DNA of 64,000 nt from Clostridia bacterium (GTDB lineage: Bacteria > Bacillota > Clostridia > Lachnospirales > Lachnospiraceae): positions 16,108 to 80,107 of the forward strand of contig CAJTIM010000022.1 in NCBI GenBank assembly GCA_910576325.1. Direction: 5' to 3'. Positions 35,565 to 43,105 of this stretch are shown here, one piece after another. How positions within the stretch are numbered: position 1 is the first letter of the stretch; the number at the start of each line of letters is the position of its first letter. The position numbers were made by a program, and so were the translations under genes. Under the pieces are notes generated by a model, which saw nothing but the letters and a program-made list of their open reading frames with translations, had not been told where the DNA came from and ran no database searches.

Positions 35565-35594
35565 ATAACAGTGATATATAACGATGTTATATAA
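35561..35594. promoter_or_regulatory. Probable TetR operator
   Basis: Ten-base perfect inverted repeats TTATATAACA (35561-35570) and TGTTATATAA (35585-35594) overlap the -10 and start region of the TetR promoter and the divergent -10. The position and symmetry suit autorepression and possible control of both directions. Confidence 0.6.
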
Positions 35595-35608
35595 AAGAGG
35601 GTGAGAAA

Positions 35609-36226
35609 ATGAGCGAAGAAGAACAGACAACACTACATTTAATCCTTTCAGCCGCTATGCAGGAATTTCTTGAAAAAGGTTATAAGTCCGCTTCCTTGCG
35701 GAACATTGTCAAAACGGCGGGCGTGACAACGGGTGCATTTTATGGTTACTATGACAGCAAGGAAGATTTATTTGAAGCACTGGTAGGCGAACACTACAAT
35801 TTCTTATTGAAACTCTTTTGCAAGGCGCAGAAAGAATTTGCAGAAATCCCGCCGGAGGAACAGCCCGACAATCTCACTTCTACTTCCGGCGTGTATATGT
35901 ACGAAATGCTCTTGTATGCCTATGAACACTTGAATGAATTTAAGCTCATACTTTGCTGTTCGGAGGGAACACGTTTTTCAAAACTGATTGATGAAATGGT
36001 GGAAATCGAAACAAAGGGAACCCATGATTATTTAGCGGTTCTTGAAAAGTTAGGCAGACCTGCGCCGCCCATTGATGAACGGTTGGAGCATATCTTGATT
36101 ACAGGAATGTTTAACACCTTTTTTGAGCTGATTATACATGAAATGCCGCTTGAAGAAGCAAAGCATTATCTGAAAGAAATGAGAGCATTCTATACTGCCG
36201 GGTGGATGAAAATTTTGGGGCAATAA
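35609..36226 (+). CDS. TetR/AcrR-family regulator
   Basis: This 205-residue repressor has an N-terminal helix-turn-helix (LEKGYKSASLRNIVKTAGVT then GAFYGYYDSKEDLFEALVG) and a ligand-binding C-terminal domain. It precedes the heterodimeric ABC exporter genes on the same strand and is divergent from the BceAB-like operon, so it may control either or both. GAGGGTGAG precedes the ATG. Confidence 0.9.
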   Translation: MSEEEQTTLHLILSAAMQEFLEKGYKSASLRNIVKTAGVTTGAFYGYYDSKEDLFEALVGEHYNFLLKLFCKAQKEFAEIPPEEQPDNLTSTSGVYMYEMLLYAYEHLNEFKLILCCSEGTRFSKLIDEMVEIETKGTHDYLAVLEKLGRPAPPIDERLEHILITGMFNTFFELIIHEMPLEEAKHYLKEMRAFYTAGWMKILGQ

Positions 36227-36272
36227 AAACGAATAAACTCGTTAGGGCAATCTGCCCTATAATTTTTGCACG

Positions 36273-36314
36273 TTGGTTAGTTATTGCTAACTACATGAAG
36301 ATATTACTAACCAA
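36273..36314. promoter_or_regulatory. Inverted repeat upstream of the ABC exporter genes
   Basis: Twelve-base arms with one mismatch (36273-36284 TTGGTTAGTTAT; 36303-36314) lie between the TetR gene and the first exporter gene. A small AGGGCA/TGCCCT hairpin with a T-rich tail (about 36244-36267) just before it could terminate the TetR transcript. This may be a second operator. Confidence 0.45.
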
Positions 36315-36382
36315 AATACGGATATTTGAGGACAGCTATTTTGTTCTCATATCATAAAAATATTTTTTAGGAGGTTTTTTCA

Positions 36383-38218
36383 ATGCAAAAACAGTCAAAT
36401 CTATCAAGATTGATGGGCTATGCCGGAGGGCACAGAATATTGACCTATCTTTCTTGGGTACTGTCCGTAATGAGTGCGCTGCTTTCTCTTGTACCTTTTT
36501 GGTATATATGGCGTATCATTCACGACATACTGGAAGTTTCCCCGGACTTCGTGGAAGCGGGGAATGTTACAAGTTACGGCTGGTCTGCGGTATTGTTTGC
36601 GGTTATCTCTATTGTCGTCTATATAGCCGCTTTGATGTGTTCACACATGAGCGCGTTCCGGGTTGCCGCAAATATCCGAAAAGAGCTTATGCGTCATATT
36701 ACAGCCTTGCCGCTTGGAGTAACGGAAAAGTATGGTAGCGGAAAGCTGCGGAGGATAGTAAATAGTTCCAGCACCGCTACGGAAACGTATCTTGCACATA
36801 GGCTTCCCGACAAAGCGGGGGCGATTGCCACCCCCATAGGTCTGCTTTTCCTGTTGCTTGCCTTTGACTGGCGGTTAGGGCTTTTAAGCCTTGTTCCCGT
36901 TGTGCTCGGGTTTCTGATTATGATGAAAATGACAGGAAAAGACATGGAAAAGCGAATGGAACAATATCAAAATGCGCTTGCCGATATGTCAAATGAAGCC
37001 GTTGAATATGTACGGGGCATACCCGTAGTAAAGACTTTCGGACAGACAATCTTTTCTTTCAAACGCTTCAAAGACGCGATAGACAATTACGAAACATGGG
37101 TAATCGCATACACAAAAGGACTGCGTCTGCCTATGATGTTCTATACAACGGCAATTAACGGCGTATTCGCGTTTCTGATTGCCGGAGGTATTCTCTTTAC
37201 AAGGGGCGGCGTAACAAATGAAGTGCTTATGAACCTTATTTTCTATATTGTGATTACGCCTGTCATTGGTACGACGCTCACAAAAATTATGTTTATGAGC
37301 GAGGACGCAATGATTGTAGGGGACGCAATTAACAGGATTGATGAAGTACTGAACGAAAAGCCATTGTCCGAAAGCAAAGTGAATAATATCCCTAAAGATA
37401 ATGGGATTACATTAGAACACGTTAGTTACAGCTACAAGGTGAATGACTCCGAAAGAGGCAGAGAAGGCGGCCTGGGCCGTGACGGAGAGAAAAACGCACT
37501 CAATGATGTATCACTGAGGGTAAAGCCAGGGCAGACAGTAGCATTAGTAGGAGCATCCGGCGGCGGCAAGACGACACTTGCAAATATTGTCACAAGATTT
37601 TTTGACCCGCAAAAAGGGCGCATACTGATAGGGAATATCGACATACGCGACATTCCGAAAGAAATATTGATGAATAAGGTATCTTTTGTATTTCAGAACA
37701 GCCGCCTTATCAAAGCGTCCATATTGGAAAATGTGCGTATGGGCAAGCCAGCCGCTACACGCGAAGAAATCGCCCATGCTCTGGAAGCGGCACAGTGCCT
37801 GGATATTATCGAAAAATTACCAAATGGTATAGATACGGTTGTCGGCGGGGGAGGCGTGTACCTGTCCGGCGGTGAACAGCAAAGAATAGCGATTGCCCGC
37901 GCAATTTTGAAAAATGCGCCTATCCTAATTCTTGATGAAGCAACCGCATTTGCCGACCCCGATAATGAGATGCGCGTACAACAGGCTTTATCCGCACTTT
38001 CAAAAGGAAAAACAGTCATTATGATTGCACACAGGCTATCGTCAATCACAGACGCGGATTGCATTTATGTACTGCAAGACGGTAAGGTTGCGGAAAGCGG
38101 CACACATAGCGGACTGATAGAGAGAAACGGCATATTTACAAAAATGTGGAAGAATTATTCCGAAGCGGCAGAATGGAAGATTTTGAATGAAAATAAGGGA
38201 TTGGAGGTAAACGCATGA
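36383..38218 (+). CDS. ABC exporter half-transporter, first subunit
   Basis: This 611-residue protein has an N-terminal six-helix membrane domain (about 15-320) fused to an ATPase. Walker A is GASGGGKTTL, the signature LSGGEQQRIAIARA and Walker B ILILDEATAF. A charged insert (DSERGREGGLGRDGEKN) sits just before the ATPase core. AGGAGG lies well placed before the ATG. Its stop overlaps the start of the second half by four bases, so the pair forms one heterodimer of the multidrug or siderophore-like type. The substrate is unknown. Confidence 0.9.
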   Translation: MQKQSNLSRLMGYAGGHRILTYLSWVLSVMSALLSLVPFWYIWRIIHDILEVSPDFVEAGNVTSYGWSAVLFAVISIVVYIAALMCSHMSAFRVAANIRKELMRHITALPLGVTEKYGSGKLRRIVNSSSTATETYLAHRLPDKAGAIATPIGLLFLLLAFDWRLGLLSLVPVVLGFLIMMKMTGKDMEKRMEQYQNALADMSNEAVEYVRGIPVVKTFGQTIFSFKRFKDAIDNYETWVIAYTKGLRLPMMFYTTAINGVFAFLIAGGILFTRGGVTNEVLMNLIFYIVITPVIGTTLTKIMFMSEDAMIVGDAINRIDEVLNEKPLSESKVNNIPKDNGITLEHVSYSYKVNDSERGREGGLGRDGEKNALNDVSLRVKPGQTVALVGASGGGKTTLANIVTRFFDPQKGRILIGNIDIRDIPKEILMNKVSFVFQNSRLIKASILENVRMGKPAATREEIAHALEAAQCLDIIEKLPNGIDTVVGGGGVYLSGGEQQRIAIARAILKNAPILILDEATAFADPDNEMRVQQALSALSKGKTVIMIAHRLSSITDADCIYVLQDGKVAESGTHSGLIERNGIFTKMWKNYSEAAEWKILNENKGLEVNA

Positions 38219-39944
38219 TTAAGACATTGCAAAGACGTTTTGCGTTATCAAGACAGGGAGCTGTCGATTTGATAAAAGGCTGTATTGCTTGTGTTGTACA
38301 GGATATATCCTTTATGCTCCCTGTCGGACTGCTCTATTACTTTGTCATTAATACCATGAATGGGAACGTGAATGGAAGCCGCGCCCTCTTTTATGCGGCT
38401 GGTGCTTTGGTTTGCCTTGCGCTTATATTTATTGTGACTTGTTTTCAATATAATGCTACTTATTTAGCGACTTATGTAGAAAGCGGAGTAAGGCGTATTT
38501 CCTTAGCCGAGCAGTTACGCAAAATCCCGTTGTCCTTTTTCGGTAAAAAAGACCTTGCCGATTTGACAAATTGATTATGGGCGACTGCGCCACTCTTGAA
38601 CAGGCATTTTCCCATTATGTACCCGCATTGGCAGGTTCCCTTATTTCTACAACGCTGATTGCAGTTTGCCTTTTTGCTTACGATTGGCGAATGGCTCTTG
38701 CGGCGGTTTGGGTTTTACCGATTGCATTTACAATCACATTCTTTTCAGCCCGCATACAGGAATACTTCAACCGTAAATCCGTAGCTGCAAATGTCGCGCT
38801 TGAAAGCGGCGTACAGGAGTGTATCGAAAGTTTGCAGGACTTAAAGACGAACAATGCGGAGGAAAGCTATCTGAAAGGGCTTGGCAAAAAAATTGATGAT
38901 GTGGAAAAGCGGCACATTATAACAGAGCTTGGAACTGCCCTTTTTGTTGTTTCCTCTACACTGATATTAAAGTTTGGAATTGCTACGGTTGCGCTTGTAG
39001 GTTCTGCGCTGCTTATTCGCGGGGAGATTGATATTCCGCTGTTCTTTATGTTTTTGCTTGTGGCTTCAAGGCTGTATGCACCGCTTGAAGGCGCATTGCA
39101 AAATCTTGCGGCGGTAATCTCCACCAAAACGAACATAAACCGTATGAATGAAATCCTTGACCAACCTATCCAGACAGGAACAGACAGAGTAACAAATAAA
39201 GGCTATGACATTGTATTCGACCATGTAGGATTTGCTTATAATACCGGGGAAACCGTATTGAAAGATGTGTCCTTTACGGCAAAACAGGGGGAAGTTACCG
39301 CCTTAGTCGGACCGTCCGGCGGCGGCAAAACTACGGTATCACGCCTTGCCGCGCGGTTCTGGGATATAAGCAGGGGGAAAATCACTGTCGGCGGTATGGA
39401 TATATCGAAAATAGAGCCGGAAACCTTGCTGTCGCTGTATTCTATCGTATTTCAAGATGTGACGCTGTTTAACAACACAATCATGGAAAATATCAGAATA
39501 GGCAGAAAGGATGCAACCGACGAAGAAGTGATTGCAGCGGCAAGACTGGCAAATTGTGAAGAATTTGCTGCAAAGCTCCCGGACGGATATCACAGTATGA
39601 TTGGTGAAAACGGCTGCGAACTGTCCGGCGGGGAAAGGCAGAGAATTTCAATCGCCCGCGCTTTCCTCAAAAATTCCCCTATCATCTTACTTGATGAAGC
39701 AACGGCAAGCCTTGATGTGGAAAACGAAACACTGATACAGGCTGCTTTGTCAAGGCTGATAAAGGATAAGACGGTACTTGTTATTGCCCACCGTATGCGT
39801 ACCGTAAGCGGCGCGGATAAAGTGGTTGTGCTTTCAGACGGTTCTGTTGCGGAACAGGGAACGCCGGAAGAACTGATGAACACAGGCAGGTTTTACCCGC
39901 ATATGGTAAAGCTGCAAATAATTAGCAGGGATTGGGGCATTTAA
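38215..39944 (+). pseudogene. ABC exporter half-transporter, second subunit, frameshifted
   Basis: Two overlapping frames (38215-38574 and 38571-39944) together encode one half-transporter of about 576 residues. The first ends in KKDLADLTN; the second resumes IMGDCATLEQAFSHYVPA. One missing T in the ATTTG expected at about 38571-38575 would join them as LTNLIMGD. The ATPase motifs downstream are intact (GPSGGGKTTVSRL, LSGGERQRISIARA, IILLDEATASLD). Either the exporter is inactive in this strain, the site is phase-variable, or the base call is wrong. Confidence 0.88.
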
Positions 39945-39966
39945 TGCCTTTGTTTCAGAGGACACT

Positions 39967-40380
39967 TTAATCTCTCAGGGTATAATTCCCCGCAGCTCTG
40001 CTGCGGGGAGTTTCATTAAACAGACCGCGAAAACGCCCTCCTCCATCCATACATTCATAACATTGAATAGTACGCATAACAGAAAGAAAACGAAATCCGT
40101 ATGATTTATTTGAGAGCCGGTTAGCGAAAAACTGCTGATATACAGTTCTAAATGTGCGGGGGCCTTGCAGAATAAAAATCACCAATTCCAGGCCATATGA
40201 AATAGCAAAGCAAACAATTCCAACTACTTTATGAAGCACATTTTCTCCAATAGCCGTTTTATCTGTTTCAATCAGAAAATATTCTGCAAACCTCACGGAC
40301 AAACAAAGCATGAATATTGCAATGCACAAATGATCCGGTTTGCATTTTATGTTTCTTCCCATACAGTTACCTTTTTTCAT
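39967..40380 (-). pseudogene. Decayed CPBP-family intramembrane protease gene
   Basis: The annotated frame starts like CPBP proteases of related bacteria (KPDHLCIAIFMLCLSVRFAEYF, ENVLHKVVGI in pieces). From about 40165 the family-like sequence continues only in the next frame (APAHLELYISSFSLTG, then NVWMEEGVF with the EExxxR active-site start). It then returns to the first frame (FRGLFNE). Two compensating one-base shifts are therefore present: an extra C in CCCCC near 40163 and a missing C near 40030. About 40 residues seem deleted internally, and the C-terminal half is absent. It is nonfunctional unless the sequence is in error. Confidence 0.65.
39988..40008. terminator. GC-rich hairpin after the ABC exporter genes
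   Basis: Eight-base arms CCCCGCAG/CTGCGGGG (39988-39995, 40001-40008) with a 5-base loop lie 43 bases after the exporter stop. There is no strong T run. It falls inside the truncated end of the CPBP remnant, which supports that end being noncoding. Confidence 0.55.
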
Positions 40381-40413
40381 TCCTCTTCCTTTTTCTTAGC
40401 AGCACGGCAATTA

Positions 40414-40620
40414 TCAGTCAGCCTTATGGAAACATACCGTCTGCTCTTTCATGGATATTTTCCCGACCTGATAACCATAGTCCGCCAATTCTTTTTTGTA
40501 TTTCAGGAAAGAGTGGTCAATCGGCGCCCCCGCAATCTTCTGAATCTCCTCAAAGGTCAACTGAAAAGATTCTTTTCCGCTTTTCTGCACATATTCCCAC
40601 AAAGCGTTGTATTTACTCAT
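40414..40620 (-). CDS. Small DUF7662-like protein
   Basis: This 68-residue protein begins MSKYNALWEYVQKSG with a central LTFEEIQKIAGAPIDHSFL. It resembles the small winged-helix-like DUF7662 proteins found near mobile elements. GAGGAG is eight bases before the ATG at 40620; the ATG at 40626 is too close. The family name is from memory and the function is unknown. Confidence 0.6.
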   Translation of the reverse strand: MSKYNALWEYVQKSGKESFQLTFEEIQKIAGAPIDHSFLKYKKELADYGYQVGKISMKEQTVCFHKAD

Positions 40621-40718
40621 TGCCATTCTCCTCTCGAATGATTACAAAAATTAAGAACTTTCTGAATCTATGTCCCACTTTAAGAGTTTCAACTTTCCAA
40701 ACCTGATAACACACTCCT

Positions 40719-42071
40719 TCATTCCTTTTTCAGTTGTCTTCTGTAATCCATTTGCCGCAGGATACCTTCCGGATGCTGTGAAAGGATCAGCAGCACATGG
40801 AGGACGAATTTATTCTCCTGTGTCTCGATACTCATGGCGCCGCCATATTTTTCAGCCACCTTCTTTACATTCGACAGACCTGTCCCTTTTTTGAATGCAC
40901 CTTTCCCATGAAAGCTGTTTTCTACTTCCATCATAAGGAAATCTCCCTGGATACGCCCGGACACCTGAATATATTTTTCCATACCGGCATCCAGCCTTTT
41001 TACTGCCTGAATCGCATTGTCCAGTGCATTTGACAGGATAATACAGATATCAATGTCCCGCAGACTGCAGGGATATGGCAGAAGGAGAGAACAGTCCACA
41101 TCGATCCCCATGCTTTTGGCTATCCCCAGCTTGTTTCCCACCAAAATATCCACTACCGGATTATTGGTACTGCAGGGGAATGACATTTTTTCCGCCATAT
41201 CATCCATATCTTCCATATAGCTTACCGCTTCTTCCAGTTTCCCGCTCTGCAGAAGATTTTTCACCACTGCGATGTGATTCCTGATGTCATGGCGGAACGA
41301 CTTTGTTTCATCGTAGCGGGTTTTCGCCTCTTCCACATACCGGTTCAGGGAGTGTTCTTCCTGTTCCAGCAGTGAAATTTCAGTGCTGAGGCGGAAATTC
41401 TGCTGCAGTTTCTTATAAGAGAACAAGATACAAAACAGGCTTAAAAGTCCCAAAAGATGCATTGCAAGCAGCTGCCAGTGACTGAGCAGATACTCGAAAG
41501 ATCCGTCCTCCTCTAAGACCACATACCGGTAATCAAATGAAAGCGTATTAATATACTCACTCATAATAAAGATCATCAGGATCGGAATGAAAACCAGAAA
41601 CATTTGCTGCATTTCCGATGCGGTATAGTCGGAAAAATAGCGATACACTATATAATAACAAGCCCCCGTCAGCAAAAGGGATACGGCCTCGCTGACCAGC
41701 ATGGCCGCAATACCGGCCGTATCATAGAAAAAAAATGGCAGCCATGCGTATAACAGGCCTATCAGAGATTTCACAATCCCATAGCAGAGCAGCATGATTT
41801 CAGTTGTCAAGGCTGCATACAGAAGGGAAGACTTAAAATCCGCATGGCAGACTAAGCTCCCACATACCGTAAGAAGAAATACCATCACCACGAAGCCAGT
41901 CACCGTGCCAACTGAAAGAAAGCGAGTGGCAATCACCGCACATACTCCAAACAAAAAATAGAATGGATACAAAAGTTTCTTTTTCAGGGTTTTTGCCAGG
42001 AAATAAAACTGAAAGACCCCCTCAATGAAGCCTATAATATATATATTGAAAAAATCTAAATATTCGACCAT
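40719..42071 (-). CDS. GHKL-type sensor histidine kinase (AgrC-like)
   Basis: This 450-residue kinase has six or seven membrane helices in residues 1-200. A phospho-acceptor region KSFRHDIRNHIAVVKNLL and a GHKL ATPase domain follow (ILSNALDNAIQAV, GTGLSNVKKVAEKYGG). The ATG at 42071 is chosen by the membrane start VEYLDFFNIYIIGF; the frame is open to 42194. Such kinases pair with LytTR regulators in peptide signalling. No AgrB/AgrD-like genes are seen, so the signal is unknown. Confidence 0.87.
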   Translation of the reverse strand: MVEYLDFFNIYIIGFIEGVFQFYFLAKTLKKKLLYPFYFLFGVCAVIATRFLSVGTVTGFVVMVFLLTVCGSLVCHADFKSSLLYAALTTEIMLLCYGIVKSLIGLLYAWLPFFFYDTAGIAAMLVSEAVSLLLTGACYYIVYRYFSDYTASEMQQMFLVFIPILMIFIMSEYINTLSFDYRYVVLEEDGSFEYLLSHWQLLAMHLLGLLSLFCILFSYKKLQQNFRLSTEISLLEQEEHSLNRYVEEAKTRYDETKSFRHDIRNHIAVVKNLLQSGKLEEAVSYMEDMDDMAEKMSFPCSTNNPVVDILVGNKLGIAKSMGIDVDCSLLLPYPCSLRDIDICIILSNALDNAIQAVKRLDAGMEKYIQVSGRIQGDFLMMEVENSFHGKGAFKKGTGLSNVKKVAEKYGGAMSIETQENKFVLHVLLILSQHPEGILRQMDYRRQLKKE

Positions 42072-42240
42072 GTTACCTGCCCCCGCATGTAAAAACTCTG
42101 CATATCTGTTCAGTTCCTTCACAGATATTCCGCAATCCCACAAAAATTTCCTTCGGCAATAGAGATTGCTCCTGCAGTCTGTACGCTTTCGCACAAATTG
42201 CTCAGTAAATGCGCAATTCTGATTGAAACAACTACAGATC

Positions 42241-42945
42241 TCAGATGTTCTTCATATACTGCAGGACAACGCCGGAGAACTCCTTGCTCCGCAGCCGTGA
42301 TACGGGAATGTCTTTGCCATTATCCATACAGGCAGTCCCATTTTTATAGCCTTTTAAATGTTTCAGGTTGATAAGATAGCTCCTGTGGCACCGGTAAAAA
42401 CGGTTGTCCAGCTTTGTTTCCAGATTTTCAATCCGCTCATAATAATCAACAACCTCGCCGGAAGCCAGGTTCAAATATATTTTCCTGTCTATGATCTCAC
42501 AGAAGACAATCTCATCCTTTGGGATGATGCGCCCCTCATATCCCTTTTGCACCAGCAGGCTGTCTTCGCTGGCGTTTTGCATGGAAGCGTAAAGGCGCTC
42601 CATTGTCTTTTCAAACTGTTTTTTATCCACCGGCTTGACCAGATAATCGTAGGCCTGTACCTCAAAAGACTGGAATACCATCTCTTTCAAAACCGTAATG
42701 AAGATTAAAACTCCACGGAACCGACCAGCCCTCAGCTTCCTTGCCGTTTCCATACCGTCCATGTCCTTCATCTGGATATCCAGAAACAGGAGGTCGATCT
42801 GCCCATTGTAGCTCAGCAGCTCTTCGCCGCCGGAAAACATACGGAGGCTGATCTCCCGGTTCTTTTTACGAAAGAAATCAGAAACAAAGGACCTTATATG
42901 CTCAGACATATGTTTTTCATCATCGCAGATTGCAATACGGATCAA
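42241..42945 (-). CDS. LytTR-family response regulator
   Basis: This 234-residue regulator starts with TTG at 42945 (GGAGG seven bases upstream). The receiver has IAICDDEKHMSEH and phospho-acceptor Asp in DLLFLDIQMKDMDG. The LytTR DNA-binding domain covers the last 100 residues (KGYEGRIIPKDEIVFCEIID, then FYRCHRSYLINLKHLKGYK). It lies 169 bases upstream of the GHKL kinase gene and next to a MacB-like ABC transporter that it may regulate. Confidence 0.9.
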   Translation of the reverse strand: MIRIAICDDEKHMSEHIRSFVSDFFRKKNREISLRMFSGGEELLSYNGQIDLLFLDIQMKDMDGMETARKLRAGRFRGVLIFITVLKEMVFQSFEVQAYDYLVKPVDKKQFEKTMERLYASMQNASEDSLLVQKGYEGRIIPKDEIVFCEIIDRKIYLNLASGEVVDYYERIENLETKLDNRFYRCHRSYLINLKHLKGYKNGTACMDNGKDIPVSRLRSKEFSGVVLQYMKNI

Positions 42946-43105
42946 TGCATCACCTCCTCGTCCTGATCTCGTCAGCGGCAAAAGATACTCTTTTAATACC
43001 GGCATAGATTAATATTTTATTATATCCTGTTAAAAACGCCAAAACAATCAGATTGCTGTGAAATGTTTATCTGCTGCTGTAAAATACTGAATAAAAATCT
43101 ATCAA

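Noticed and set aside
42072..42194. Upstream extension of the GHKL kinase as an AgrD-like signal peptide
   Set aside because: It is Cys- and Arg-rich but lacks an AgrD-like charged tail, a ribosome site or an adjacent AgrB.
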